Of a DNA stretch of 64,000 bases, positions 48,164 through 57,992 are shown piece after piece (the stretch's first letter is position 1; every line of letters begins with the position of its first letter). The notes under the pieces are model-generated. The model saw only the letters and a program-made list of their open reading frames with translations. It searched no databases and was not told where the DNA came from. Location: contig NZ_JALEBH010000002.1 of the NCBI RefSeq assembly GCF_022758885.1, forward strand, positions 1,131,501 to 1,195,500. Direction: 5' to 3'. The translations under genes were made by a program, and so were the position numbers. The DNA comes from Sphingobium sp. BYY-5 (GTDB lineage: Bacteria; Pseudomonadota; Alphaproteobacteria; Sphingomonadales; Sphingomonadaceae).

Positions 48164-48260
48164 GCCGCATTGGCGCCTTTTGCCGATGAATTAGGGGCGA
48201 ACGGGAGGGATAGGACGGGTGCGCGCATGGCAGATCCTATGAAGCCGATTTTGCCCGCCC

Positions 48261-48297
48261 GATCCAACGCAATGATCGGCACGGAACGTTGCAAAAA
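48261..48297. promoter_or_regulatory. Putative LysR-regulated operator, copy 2
   Basis: On the plus strand the element reads GATCCAACGCAATGA, 12 bases, GTTGCAAAAA. It repeats the element at 27630-27667 with the same spacing. Relative to hpxX it lies about 98 bases upstream, a normal place for an activator site, and it is oriented towards the minus-strand operon exactly as copy 1 is towards the receptor operon. Confidence 0.6.
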
Positions 48298-48339
48298 TGA
48301 GAGCGGTCGGTCGGCAGGATCAAGCCTCAGGCCCGGTCA

Positions 48340-49356
48340 TTGAAGAGACCGGTCGCTTATGGAAGGAGGCGACATGGAGCTGAACTGTCCTTTGTCAGAA
48401 CATTTGGCACAGTTCGCGGCGTAGATTAGCGGAGTGCAGGCCTCGTCTGGGAATGCTGTTATGCGGCGAGTTTGCGCTGACTTTCCCAACAGCTGATCGT
48501 CACGCGGAAAATTAATCATACGCGAACTCCATCGAGGCAAAAAAGCATTCGCTGGGACGATTTTCCGCAGGGGGGCTTGTCGCCGTTAGCATCAACAGCA
48601 CAGATTTGGGGTTGTGATTTAGGGAGGGTCTGGGTTTCGTCGCATTGACGAAGGGGCGAAGCGGAGATCCAAATCCCGTAACGCTAAAAAGCCTGCCGAG
48701 TAGGGCGGTGAAGGACATCCTGCGGGCGACCCGGTGGCATTTTTCGGCGGAAGACAAGATCCTGATCGTGTTGGAAGGCTGGCGCGGCGACGACGGCATC
48801 AACGGCGCGATAGATTTCCTTGATCGGGGTCACCGGCTCTTTCTTTCTGAGTGCTTTCGACATAAACGAAACTCATTCCGGCCTTCGATCGGATGTGCCG
48901 AGCGGTGCAAGTCCGCTTTCTCGATCTCCAGCGCCACCTATTATATCACGCGTTCATCCTCTTCGCCGCAAGAGAATTAGACTGCGATCCATAATGAATG
49001 TCGGTCTCGGTTGTATCGCTCCCCCCATAACCAACCTACGAACGTGAATATATCATCGGATGACAGAGAGGATACGCGAAGGCACGCTGGCGCATTCTCA
49101 ACGACAATCGCCAACGGATGAGCTGATAGTCGATCCGCCAACATTGTCACCGGCAGGAGAGGAAGCGATCAGGCGGATCAGCGGGCGCTCCGAACCGAAA
49201 TATCCTCCCTTGATCGAATAGACGCCGGGTCTCGGCGTTATCCATGCTACGGAGCGGATGCGAGTCCATGTTCCCGACCGGGGAGCAGTATGTCGCCGCT
49301 ACCCGGACCGGCTTTCATCCCCGCAAGCTCCCGGCTTCCCCGGAAGGGGGCATATC
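48340..49356. other. Gene-poor stretch with transposon debris
   Basis: About 1 kb without an intact gene between the purine operon promoter and the truncated kinase. The only recognisable content is an IS3-like orfA remnant near 48645-48812. The rest shows no convincing coding frame, RNA or repeat. Confidence 0.5.
48645..48812 (+). pseudogene. N-terminal remnant of an IS3-family OrfA transposase
   Basis: The plus-strand frame reads AVKDILRATRWHFSAEDKIL then IVLEGWRGDDGIN. This matches the start of IS3-type OrfA proteins of the form V-K-D-(I/V)-L-R-A-T-R-x-H-x-S-A-E-D-K-I-R-I-V-L-E-G-L-R-G-E-D. Homology stops after the first helix and no OrfB is present. Confidence 0.6.
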
Positions 49357-50190
49357 GTGAACCGAACGAGCCATACCGACATTGCGCACAATCTGGCGCT
49401 GGCTATCCTTGCTTCCTCCACCGCGCCCGCGCTGCTGCTTGATGGTGATCTGTCCGTGATCGCCGCCAGCACGTCCTTCTACAGCACTTTCGCCCTCGAT
49501 CCGCAGAATGCGGCCGGACGGCCGCTATTCCAGCTAAACGCGCGCGAGTGGGATGTGCCGCAGCTTCGATCCTTGCTCGCGGCAACCCTCTCCGGTCATG
49601 CAAAGATCGAAGCCTATGAGATGGAACTCAGGGGCGATGCCGTACCGCGCCGCCTCGTCCTCAACGCACAGAAGCTTGAATATGGCGATGCCGAACAGGT
49701 CCGCCTGCTCCTGACCATTTCCGACGTCACCCAGGCACGGATCAGCGAAAAGCTAAAGGATGACCTGCTGCGCGAAAAGGCGATACTGCTCCAGGAAATC
49801 CAGCATCGCGTCGCCAACAGCCTGCAAATCATTGCCAGCGTGCTCATGCAGAGCGCGCGGCGGGTGCAATCGGAAGAGACCCGCGGCCATCTCCATGATG
49901 CGCACCACCGGGTCATGTCTATCGCCACCCTCCAGCAGCAGCTTGCGGCATCGCGATTGGGCGATGTGGAACTGCGCACCTATTTCACCCAGCTTTGTCA
50001 GAGCCTGGGCGCATCGATGATCCGCGATCATGATCAACTGTCGCTTGAAGTGACTGCCGACGACAGTAGCGTGAACGCGGACATTTCGGTCAGTCTGGGA
50101 CTGATCGTCACCGAGCTTGTGATCAATGCGCTCAAACACGCCTTCCCCGGCGATCGCAGCGGCAAGATGTTGATTTCCACTGAGAAGTGA
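49357..50190 (+). pseudogene. HisKA_2-type sensor kinase truncated by IS21
   Basis: From a GTG at 49357 (GGAAGGGGG upstream) the frame holds a PAS-like sensor (PALLLDGDLSVIAASTSFYS), then the HisKA_2 dimerisation domain LLQEIQHRVANSLQIIASVL with the phosphoacceptor His and HDAHHRVMSIATLQQQL. The start of the ATPase domain, LIVTELVINALKHAFPGDRS, follows. The IS21 left end at 50168 interrupts the frame right after SGK, removing the rest of the ATP-binding domain, and the reading closes within the IS at 50190. Sequence beyond the right IS end does not resume the kinase, so the lesion includes a deletion or rearrangement. It is presumably inactive. Confidence 0.82.
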
Positions 50191-50226
50191 CCCGGGTTTT
50201 CCATCGAGAAGTGACCCGTCTGCGGA

Positions 50227-51033
50227 TTATGTTTCGGGTGTCATGGGCGGGTCAACCCGTGGTTTTCTCCTTTCGGTTCTGATCTGCTTGGCAGAGCTGT
50301 TTTTGAAGCGGAAGCTATCGTTGCCGGTCTCCAGGATGTGGCAATGATGGGTAAGCCGATCGAGAAGCGCCGTGGTCATTTTGGCGTCGCCGAACACGGT
50401 GGCCCATTCGCTGAAGCTGAGGTTTGTGGTGATGATGACGCTGGTGCGCTCGTAGAGTTTGCTCAGCAGATGGAAGAGCAGCGCGCCCCCTGAAGCACTG
50501 AACGGCAGATATCCAAGCTCATCCAGGATAACGAGATCAGAGTGCAGGAGGCGATTGGCGATCTGACCGGCCTTGCCCTGTGCTTTTTCCTGCTCGAGCG
50601 CATTGACCAGTTCGACCGTCGAGAAGAAGCGGACGCGCTTTCGATGATGTTCGATGGCCTGGATGCCCAGCGCCGTTGCCACATGGCTCTTGCCGGTGCC
50701 AGGACCGCCGACCAGCACGATATTGTCGGCGATGTCGATGAAGTCGCAGCGATGCAACTGACGCACCAGAGCTTCATTGACCTCGCTACTGGTAAAGTCG
50801 AAGCCGGCCAGATCGCGATAGACAGGGAAGCGCGCGATCTTAAGCTGATAGGCCACAGATCGAACCTCCCGTTCTGCTGTCTCGGCTTTGAGCAACTGGG
50901 AGAGGATCGGAATGGCGGCTTCGAAGGCTGGAGATCCCTGTTCCATGAGATCGGTGACGGCCTGCGCCATGCCATGCATCTTGAGGCTGCGGAGCATGAC
51001 GACGATGGCGCCGCTGGCAGGGTCATGACGCAT
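50227..51033 (-). CDS. istB: IS21 helper ATPase IstB
   Basis: A 268-residue AAA+ protein from the ATG at 51033, overlapping istA by 11 bases. The Walker A motif is [18 protein letters not shown] and Walker B is [20 protein letters not shown], followed by [17 protein letters not shown]. IstB forms filaments on target DNA and stimulates IstA during transposition. Confidence 0.95.
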   Translation of the reverse strand: MRHDPASGAIVVMLRSLKMHGMAQAVTDLMEQGSPAFEAAIPILSQLLKAETAEREVRSVAYQLKIARFPVYRDLAGFDFTSSEVNEALVRQLHRCDFIDIADNIVLVGGPGTGKSHVATALGIQAIEHHRKRVRFFSTVELVNALEQEKAQGKAGQIANRLLHSDLVILDELGYLPFSASGGALLFHLLSKLYERTSVIITTNLSFSEWATVFGDAKMTTALLDRLTHHCHILETGNDSFRFKNSSAKQIRTERRKPRVDPPMTPET

Positions 51034-52546
51034 GACGCTTCTCCTTGCGCAGATCATCATAGCGTTCGACATTGGCCATCGGCTCGCTGACCAGCTTGAG
51101 CGCCTGGGGCGCCGTCACCGGCGGCGTGGAGATCGGTTTTCCGTCGACCAGCCTGTAGAGCAGATTGAGGATATGGGTCTTGGTCGGAACGCCAGCCTCC
51201 AGCGCCATGGTGACCGCCGTCAACACCAGTTGCTCATTATGATGAAGAACCAGCGCCAGTATTTCGACCATTTCCCTGTCGCCGCCAGGATTGCGCAACA
51301 GATGTCGCTGCAGACGCTGGAACGCATCGGGTAGCTCAAGGAAGGGCGCACCGTTGCGCAGGGCGCCGGGCTTGCGCTGCACGACCGCCAGATAATGGCG
51401 CCAGTCATAAACCGTATGACCTGGACCGTCGTGAGAGCGGTTGATGATGCGCTGATGCGTGCAGATTGGCTGTCCCTCGGCGACGACCTGGAAGCGATCA
51501 GGATAGACGCGCAGGCTGACAGTGCGATTGGCGAAAGAGGCCGGTACGCTGTAGCGATTGCGCTCAAAGTGGATGAGGCAGGTCGGCGATACCCGTTTGC
51601 GATATTCCACAAAACCATCGAAGGGCCTGCCCGCAACCATCAGACACTCAGATTCATCGGCCCAGGCATTGGCAACCGATCCGGGTTCGATCCCGTGAGG
51701 GATGTCCTCCCATAACGCCTTGCAGCGCTCCTCCAGCCACAGGTTCAGCGCATCAAGGCTCTCGGCCTGCGGCGTTGGTTGCCACAGACGGTGCCGCGCA
51801 TCCTGGACATTCTTCTCGACCTGCCCCTTTTCCCATCCCGCAGCCGGGTTACAGAACTCAGCTTCGAACAGATAGTGGCTGACCATCGTCAGGAAGCGTG
51901 CGTTGACGGTGCGTTTCTTGCCACGCCCGACCTTGTCGACGGCAGTGCGCATATTGTCATAGATACCCCGGCGCGGCACGCCGCCCAGCACGCGGAAGGC
52001 GTGATTATGGGCGTCGAACAGCATCTCATGGGTTTGCAGAAGGTAGGCACGCACGATGAATGCCCGGCTGTAACTGAGCTTGAAATGCGCGACCTGCAGC
52101 TTGGTCCGAACCCCGGCGATGATTGCCCAGTCCTCGCTCCAATCAAACTGAAAAGCTTCCCCCGGCGCGAACGATAGGGGCACGAATGTCCCACGCCCGC
52201 CAATCTGTTGCTGGCGCCGATAATCTTCGCGCCAGTCCCGAGCAAAAGCGGCAACCCGGTTGTAGGATCCTTCATAGCCCAGGCTCACCAGATCGGCGTG
52301 AAACTGCTTGATCGTGCGCTTCTGCTTGCGCGATCGGCCCATCTCGCGCCGCAGCCAGGCCGCCAGATGCTCAGCAAATGGGTCCAGTTTGCTTGGTCGA
52401 TCGGGCACCTTGAACCGCGGATCGATCGTCTCGGACCGCAAATATTTGCGGATCGTGTTGCGTGATAGTCCGGTGCGCCGCGCTATCTCCCGGATCGGTA
52501 GATGATCGCGAAAATGCCAGCGCCGGATAACGCTTAATAACGCCAT
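51023..52546 (-). CDS. istA: IS21 transposase IstA
   Basis: About 507 residues from the ATG at 52546 with GGAG eight bases upstream; GTG at 52555 is the alternative. N-terminal helix-turn-helix: [20 protein letters not shown]. The DDE catalytic core includes [20 protein letters not shown] (first Asp), [18 protein letters not shown] (second Asp) and [19 protein letters not shown] (Glu). The protein is complete, so the element may still be active. Confidence 0.95.
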   Translation of the reverse strand: MALLSVIRRWHFRDHLPIREIARRTGLSRNTIRKYLRSETIDPRFKVPDRPSKLDPFAEHLAAWLRREMGRSRKQKRTIKQFHADLVSLGYEGSYNRVAAFARDWREDYRRQQQIGGRGTFVPLSFAPGEAFQFDWSEDWAIIAGVRTKLQVAHFKLSYSRAFIVRAYLLQTHEMLFDAHNHAFRVLGGVPRRGIYDNMRTAVDKVGRGKKRTVNARFLTMVSHYLFEAEFCNPAAGWEKGQVEKNVQDARHRLWQPTPQAESLDALNLWLEERCKALWEDIPHGIEPGSVANAWADESECLMVAGRPFDGFVEYRKRVSPTCLIHFERNRYSVPASFANRTVSLRVYPDRFQVVAEGQPICTHQRIINRSHDGPGHTVYDWRHYLAVVQRKPGALRNGAPFLELPDAFQRLQRHLLRNPGGDREMVEILALVLHHNEQLVLTAVTMALEAGVPTKTHILNLLYRLVDGKPISTPPVTAPQALKLVSEPMANVERYDDLRKEKRHAS

Positions 52547-52658
52547 GTCCAACACTCCATATACCCTCGCTTGTCAAAGCCAGGGACGAGTTCAACATGG
52601 GTCAATTCTCAGTGGAAATTTACGCCCTACCCGGGTCACTTCTCAGTGGAAATCAACA

Positions 52659-53187
52659 GGCAAGGACTTCAATGTTCACGATGCAGCTAACCAGTCGCGG
52701 GGGGCGAGAGCAAACCAAGCTCGCTGAACCGATGTGGCCCGGATCGTTCGAACTGCATAACGGCCCGTGGCCCCAGCAAGCCACACCAGAGGCCTGACAC
52801 ACGACCGATGAAGCGCTCTGCCGAGCAAAGTCAGAAAATCACCTTGCAATCTGGGAGGCTCACCTTTGTCCTCGTACCACCCCACGCCGCCGCTAGCGGC
52901 GTCGAACATTTCGATGCGCAGAATAATTTCGTCGTCTTTCAAGGTGAATTTATAGCTGCCATCAGGTCATAGCGTATGCTTCGTTACCTAATCGTACAAA
53001 GTCGAGCTGAAGGTTGATGTAGTCGCCCCGTTTGAATAACTTGTCAGACTGGATAGAAATTGTGCGATTTCAGGCAAGGAATGCCGCCGGATGTGATATA
53101 AGCTGCTATCGCGCGAAAATTGCTTGCAGGCATTCGCTGTGACCGAGAGACTATTGTGCTCCCGCTTGCCAAGCCGGAGCAGTCCTC
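52659..53187. other. Stretch without a firm gene right of the IS21 element
   Basis: 529 bases. A minus-strand frame at 52676-52942 reads LKDDEIILRIEMFDAASGGV and WYEDKGEPPRL, which looks protein-like in its first 45 residues but has no ATG and a stop just upstream, so it may be a decayed gene. Nothing else is recognisable. Confidence 0.35.
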
Positions 53188-53403
53188 ATGGAAGATTTCA
53201 ATTATTTGCTAAAGCGCGAGCAGGAGGAAATCATGCGCGCCAAGGCATCAATCTGTTTTGCGGCAAGGACGGCACATGAAGGCCTAGCTCAGGGCTATGC
53301 CAAGCGTATCCGCGACCATCGACTGCCTTATCGCTCGCTCATGGCCGATACACGATCTGCTTTTGACCCCACTCCTTACGGCGGTGGGGGAACTCGATCG
53401 TGA
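53188..53403 (+). CDS. Small hypothetical protein (71 aa)
   Basis: The ATG at 53188 has GGAG upstream at a usable distance. The product starts MEDFNYLLKREQEEIMRAK and contains AHEGLAQGYAKRIRDHRLPY, charged and helical with no export signal. Short proteins of this style occur in sphingomonads, but I do not know a function. The end overlaps another small frame, so the 3' boundary is less certain. Confidence 0.5.
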   Translation: MEDFNYLLKREQEEIMRAKASICFAARTAHEGLAQGYAKRIRDHRLPYRSLMADTRSAFDPTPYGGGGTRS

Positions 53404-53701
53404 AAGGCAAGGTGATAACCGGGACAGCTATGAGATCGCCTGCGCATATCATACAATGGTCCACTCCATGGCGGTGATCGCGAGGGAAAATCAGGTCTAC
53501 CTAAAAAGGATAACGCTTGCGGATCTGGACCATGTGGCGACGGTGACATGCCCCGTGGCCAGGTTACGACATGAAGAACTCACACGGGCCCACGCAAAGA
53601 TCTTCAATGTTCGTGAGCGGGAGAAGCAAGCCAGAAGACGTCAGAGTGTTCGAACGCCTACCAATGTGTCCGGGGCGCTCATATCTATAGATGGGAATTG
53701 A
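53384..53701 (+). CDS. Possible small hypothetical protein
   Basis: A frame usable from GTG at 53384 (VGELDRERQGDNRDSYEIAC) runs to 53701, four bases before the next small gene. Composition is soluble and helical, with RLRHEELTRAHAKIFNVRER near the end. There is no ATG except one at 53297 inside the preceding gene. It could be a real short gene or the shifted continuation of the preceding ORF. Confidence 0.35.
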   Translation: MGELDRERQGDNRDSYEIACAYHTMVHSMAVIARENQVYLKRITLADLDHVATVTCPVARLRHEELTRAHAKIFNVREREKQARRRQSVRTPTNVSGALISIDGN

Positions 53702-53704
53702 ATT

Positions 53705-53833
53705 ATGGCTAAAAGCCAGAAGAAATCCAACCGTGAAGTCCGTAAGCCCAAAGCGGCAAAGCCCAAGAAGACCAACGTTTCCAATCCGTCATCCAAGCCT
53801 GGCGTGGTGGGGATTGTTACCCTGAAGGGCTGA
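53705..53833 (+). CDS. Lys-rich small protein (42 aa)
   Basis: A 42-residue frame from the ATG at 53705 to TGA at 53833: it starts MAKSQKKSNREVRKPKAAK and ends GVVGIVTLKG. The N-terminal K-S-N-R-E-x-R-K-P-K pattern recurs in short uncharacterised alphaproteobacterial proteins. Strong positive charge suggests nucleic-acid contact, but this is only a guess. Confidence 0.55.
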   Translation: MAKSQKKSNREVRKPKAAKPKKTNVSNPSSKPGVVGIVTLKG

Positions 53834-54174
53834 TCTGGCCGATCCGGCCCAGATAATGTGCCCGCGGACAATGCGGCACGACAAACGGGCGGATAACTCC
53901 GCAGCGCCCTGCTTGACGCCACAAGACTCACGTCAAACAGCCGTTTAACGCGCCATCTATACGATCCATGTCATGAGATGTCTGGATCGAGCTGGCCCGC
54001 ACACTAAGCGGCGACTGACGATATCCAATATGAAGGCGTGGCAAGCCTGCCGCTGCCGCTTGAGGCGAACCGAGTTCGTTCATGCAACCTATATAGCCCG
54101 TCGACACTTATAGCCCTGCAGCCTGCCGCATGTCGGGGACCGGAGGGCTTTACTCCCTTGAGAGGAATGCCCGC
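53834..54174. other. Intergenic stretch before the GT4 gene
   Basis: 341 bases with no gene seen. It should contain the promoter of the GT4/debranching-enzyme pair; GAGAGGA at 54159-54165 is a good ribosome site for the ATG at 54175. No clear promoter or terminator could be assigned. Confidence 0.4.
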
Positions 54175-55269
54175 ATGAAGATCGCGCAAATCGCCCCTTT
54201 GGCCGAAAGCGTGCCGCCCAAGCTCTATGGCGGCACCGAGCGTATCGTCTCCTACCTCACCGAGGAGCTTGTTCGTCAGGGTCATGCAGTGACCCTGTTC
54301 GCCAGTGGAGATTCGCAGACCAGCGCCGAACTGGTGCCGGTCACGGACATGGCGCTGCGCCTCAATCCTGCCGTGGTCGATACCATTCCCTATCATATGA
54401 TGATGTTGGAACAGGTTCGCCGTCGCGCCGACGAATTTGATGCACTGCACTTCCATATCGACATGCTGCACCTACCCATGGTCCAGGACTTTATAGGCCG
54501 CACGGTCACGACCCTGCATGGCCGACTGGACCTGCCGGACCTGCCGCCCTTCTACCGCGCCTTCCCCCAGCACAGCCTGGTATCGATTTCCGACCATCAG
54601 CGCTTGCCAATGCCGCCGGTCAATTGGGGAGGAACCATCTACCATGGCCTGCCGGCCGACCTCTTGACGTCGCGCCTTGGTAAGGGCGGGGATTATCTGG
54701 CGTTCCTGGGCCGGATATCGCCGGAAAAACGACCGGATCGCGCGATCCGGATCGCGGCACGTTCGGGCCTGAAGCTCAAGATCGCGGCCAAGATCGACGC
54801 CGTCGATCGCGCCTATTGGGAACAGGAGATCGCACCGCTGGTTGATCACTACCCCAATGTCGAGTTCATTGGCGAGATCAACGAGCAGCAGAAGGCTCAT
54901 TTCCTGGGCCAGGCGAGTGCGCTTCTGTTCCCGATCGACTGGCCTGAACCTTTCGGTCTGGTAATGATCGAGGCGATGGCCTGCGGGACGCCTGTAATTG
55001 CCTTTCGTTGCGGGTCGGTGCCCGAAGTGATTGAGCATGGCGTGTCGGGCTTCATTGTGGCGACGGAGGACGAAGCGGTCGCTGCGGTGGCGGCCCTGCC
55101 TCATCTCGATCGAGCCGGGGTGCGCGGTGCATTTGACGCACGCTTCACGGCGGAGCGGATGGCGGCCGACTATGTCGCGCTGTATCGCCGTCTGCCCGGC
55201 GCCCGCACTGACGCGGCCCGGCTTCGCCGCCAGCGCGGCGAAGAGGCCGAACTGCAGGTCGTTGCATAA
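54175..55269 (+). CDS. GT4-family glycosyltransferase
   Basis: A 364-residue GT-B enzyme starting at the ATG at 54175, chosen for its GAGAGGA site and the typical opening IAQIAPLAESVPPKLYGGTE. The C-terminal half shows GDYLAFLGRISPEKRPDRAI and the nucleotide-sugar site PIDWPEPFGLVMIEAMACGT, with the E-x7-E pair conserved in GT4. The acceptor is unknown. It is followed after 12 bases by an amylo-alpha-1,6-glucosidase-type gene, a pair seen together in many alphaproteobacteria. Confidence 0.88.
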   Translation: MKIAQIAPLAESVPPKLYGGTERIVSYLTEELVRQGHAVTLFASGDSQTSAELVPVTDMALRLNPAVVDTIPYHMMMLEQVRRRADEFDALHFHIDMLHLPMVQDFIGRTVTTLHGRLDLPDLPPFYRAFPQHSLVSISDHQRLPMPPVNWGGTIYHGLPADLLTSRLGKGGDYLAFLGRISPEKRPDRAIRIAARSGLKLKIAAKIDAVDRAYWEQEIAPLVDHYPNVEFIGEINEQQKAHFLGQASALLFPIDWPEPFGLVMIEAMACGTPVIAFRCGSVPEVIEHGVSGFIVATEDEAVAAVAALPHLDRAGVRGAFDARFTAERMAADYVALYRRLPGARTDAARLRRQRGEEAELQVVA

Positions 55270-55281
55270 GGAGTTGCCGCC

Positions 55282-57498
55282 ATGCCGCTGATCCAGTCCC
55301 AGTTGGAGGCACCCGGTATCGACGGAGGACAGGCGCTCTCCCAGGCACAGACCCAGTTTTTCATTCCTGCGACAGCCTCACTCCATGAGCGTAGGCCACG
55401 GACGCTGAAGCACGGCGACAGTTTCGCCATGTTCGATCATAGCGGGGATGCCATTTCCGGGGTGGGCAGTCCAGAAGGGCTATATCATCGCGACACCCGG
55501 CACCTATCGCACCTGTATCTCACCATCAACGACATGCGGCCGATCCTGCTCAGTTCCGCGCTCCGGGACGATAATGCGATGCTGACCTGCGACCTCGCCA
55601 ATCCCGATTTCCTGGGTGATGACGGTCGGGTCATGGTAGAGCATGATATCATTCACTTGCGACGGACCCGTTTCCTGTGGAAGGACGCGCTGTACGAGCG
55701 GGTCACGATCCGCAATTTTGACACCGAAACCCGACAAATAGCCGTCGATCTGGGTTTTTCCGCTGACTTTGCCGATCTGTTCGAAATCCGCGGCATGACC
55801 CGGCTGCGGCGAGGTACGCTACGCACGCCCAGGGTGGGCGCCAGCGATGTGCTACTCAGCTATCTCGGACGGGACGATCGCGAACGGCATACGCATCTGC
55901 ATTTCGATCCGATGCCGACCGAACTGACCGAAAGCCACGCGCGCTTCGACGTGACCGTGCCCCCCGGCCAGCGCTGCACACTCTTCACCCGCATCTCCTG
56001 CGAGCAAATCGAAGCCAGCGACGCGCTGCCCAAGCAATTTCTCAAATCCCTGCGCGAAGCGATGCAGGCGCTCAGGCTTGCCCGCAAACGCGGAGCGGCG
56101 ATACAGTCTTCCAACGTTCTGTTCAACGAAGTGGCGCGCCGTTCCGTTGCCGACATCTCGATGCTCTCGACGGACACCGAATTTGGTCCCTATCCCTATG
56201 CGGGCATTCCCTGGTTCAGCACCGTGTTCGGCCGCGACGCGATCATCACCGCGCTCGAAACATTGTGGATGGACCCGGCGATCAGCCGCGGGGTGCTAGG
56301 TTATCTTGCCGCGCATCAGGCAACCAGCTTCGATCCTGCCGCCGACGCGGAACCGGGCAAGATCCTGCATGAGGTCCGCCATGGCGAAATGGCGGAACTG
56401 GGCGAAGTTCCCTTCCGCCATTATTATGGCAGCATCGATTCTACGCCGCTCTTCGTCATGCTGGCTGGCGCGTATCTGGAGCGCACGGGCGACACCGCTT
56501 TTCTGGCCACGATCCTCCCTCATGTCGAAGCCGCGCTTGGCTGGATCGACACGTATGGCGATCGTGATGGCGATGGCTTCGTCGAATATGGCCGCCTGAC
56601 CGATCAGGGTCTGCAGAATCAGGGCTGGAAGGACAGCCATGATTCGATCTTCCATGCCGACGGCACCATCGCACGCGGGCCAATCGCGCTCGCGGAAGTC
56701 CAGGCCTATGTCTATGGCGCCTGGCAGGCTGCGCACGCCTTGTTCGGCGCGATCGGCGATCATGAGCGCGCGACCGATTATCGCAGTCGCGCCGCACAAC
56801 TGCAGGATCGCTTCGACGCTGCCTTCTTCGATACCGAACTCGGCACCTATGTCCTCGCGCTCGACGGCGACAAGCGTCCTTGCCGTGTTCGCTCCTCCAA
56901 TGCCGGCCATGTGCTCTACACCGGCCTTGCACGGAAGGGACGAGCTGAAGCTGTGGTTCGTACGCTGATGGCTCCAGCCTCTTTCTCTGGCTGGGGTGTG
57001 CGTACCATCGCCTCAACCGAGGCGCGTTACAATCCGATGAGCTATCATAACGGCTCGATCTGGCCGCATGACAATGCACTGATCGCCAGCGGTTTCTCCC
57101 GCTATGGTTATCAGCGGGAAGCCGCGCAGATATTCGAGGGATTGTTCGCTGCCGCCACCTATGTTGATATGATGCGCCTGCCCGAGCTCTTCTGCGGTTT
57201 CCCGCGACGTCGGTCGCAGGGGCCGACCTTTTACCCGGTCGCGTGCAGCCCACAGGCATGGTCGGCTGCAACACCGCTCGCACTGATCCAATCCAGTCTC
57301 GGCTTGCGCTTCGATGTCGCCGCCACGCAGATATCCTTCCACGAACCAACCCTGCCGCACTTTCTTCAGAGCCTTACCATAAGCGGCCTGAGCATTGGTG
57401 CAGCGAGGGTCGACATCGGTTTTGACCGCATGGACAACCAGGTCGTGGTCAAGCCAATGGGCCGCGAGGGCATGGCTAGGATCGTGACGGTCGCCTGA
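55282..57498 (+). CDS. Amylo-alpha-1,6-glucosidase / glycogen-debranching-type enzyme
   Basis: A 738-residue protein with AAGGAG before its ATG. Residues about 30-230 form the N-terminal beta domain (SFAMFDHSGDAISGVGSPEG, YHRDTRHLSHLYLTIND). The (alpha/alpha)6 catalytic domain carries YAGIPWFSTVFGRDAIITAL, NQGWKDSHDSIFHADGTIAR and YHNGSIWPHDNALIASGFSR, with acidic residues in the D-S-H-D-S and W-P-H-D segments as likely catalytic groups. It should act on alpha-glucan branch points or a related glycoside. With its GT4 partner it may process a storage or stress-protective sugar. Confidence 0.88.
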   Translation: MPLIQSQLEAPGIDGGQALSQAQTQFFIPATASLHERRPRTLKHGDSFAMFDHSGDAISGVGSPEGLYHRDTRHLSHLYLTINDMRPILLSSALRDDNAMLTCDLANPDFLGDDGRVMVEHDIIHLRRTRFLWKDALYERVTIRNFDTETRQIAVDLGFSADFADLFEIRGMTRLRRGTLRTPRVGASDVLLSYLGRDDRERHTHLHFDPMPTELTESHARFDVTVPPGQRCTLFTRISCEQIEASDALPKQFLKSLREAMQALRLARKRGAAIQSSNVLFNEVARRSVADISMLSTDTEFGPYPYAGIPWFSTVFGRDAIITALETLWMDPAISRGVLGYLAAHQATSFDPAADAEPGKILHEVRHGEMAELGEVPFRHYYGSIDSTPLFVMLAGAYLERTGDTAFLATILPHVEAALGWIDTYGDRDGDGFVEYGRLTDQGLQNQGWKDSHDSIFHADGTIARGPIALAEVQAYVYGAWQAAHALFGAIGDHERATDYRSRAAQLQDRFDAAFFDTELGTYVLALDGDKRPCRVRSSNAGHVLYTGLARKGRAEAVVRTLMAPASFSGWGVRTIASTEARYNPMSYHNGSIWPHDNALIASGFSRYGYQREAAQIFEGLFAAATYVDMMRLPELFCGFPRRRSQGPTFYPVACSPQAWSAATPLALIQSSLGLRFDVAATQISFHEPTLPHFLQSLTISGLSIGAARVDIGFDRMDNQVVVKPMGREGMARIVTVA

Positions 57499-57727
57499 TC
57501 GATTGCGGCGAAACTGTCGCACGTGCATATCGGCATGGGCGGATGAGGCTAGCGTGCAATGGGGAGGGCACTGAAGTGCCGATTCAGCGGAAATAAGCAA
57601 AAAAAGGCAGATTTTGGGACTTGGAGGCCGATTTTGCGCTCACGCATCGAGCGCGATGAATCTGGCCATGTGTTTGTTTGGACATTGTCGAGGCAATTCG
57701 ACAAATACGGGCAAGGAGTTTAGCGAT

Positions 57728-57946
57728 ATGGCACGGCAAGCCCGTTCGGATCGAAGTGCCTCTGCACATAAGGACGATGTCATCCAGATCAGAGCGGTGG
57801 CCGAGTTCAAGGCGATCCTCGATCAGCACACCTTCATTCTGGATGCCGAGAAACACGAGCAGTTTCTTGCCGCGCTGGATGCGCAGCCGGTCCCGTCGGC
57901 GCAGCTTGAAAAGCTGATGAAGCGCGAGCCGCTCTGGAATAGATGA
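57728..57946 (+). CDS. DUF1778 (TacA-type) antitoxin with internal deletion
   Basis: A 72-residue frame from the ATG at 57728. The start MARQARSDRSASAHKDDVIQ and IRA match the N-terminus of DUF1778 antitoxins, and ILDQHTFILDAEKHEQFLAA with LEKLMKREPLWNR matches their C-terminal, toxin-contacting part. About 30 residues of the ribbon-helix-helix core that normally lie between them are missing, in frame. No GNAT toxin gene follows. It is probably a relic, or at most a toxin-binding orphan that cannot bind DNA. Confidence 0.6.
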   Translation: MARQARSDRSASAHKDDVIQIRAVAEFKAILDQHTFILDAEKHEQFLAALDAQPVPSAQLEKLMKREPLWNR

Positions 57947-57992
57947 TCGGGCGGGCCGTTCGTTTCCATGTCGACGTACCGCTTGATACACC

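Larger units (their letters stand above)
50168..52658. mobile_element. Intact IS21-family insertion sequence
   Basis: A 2491-base element bounded by perfect 30-base inverted repeats at 50168-50197 and 52629-52658, beginning TGTTGATTTCC and containing GAGAAGTGACCCG, which is repeated internally near both ends, as IS21 termini are. It encodes IstA and IstB on the minus strand, both full length. The hexamer GGCAAG occurs at 50161-50166 and 52659-52664, a plausible target duplication with one extra A at the left junction. It has cut the HisKA_2-type kinase gene. Confidence 0.93.
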
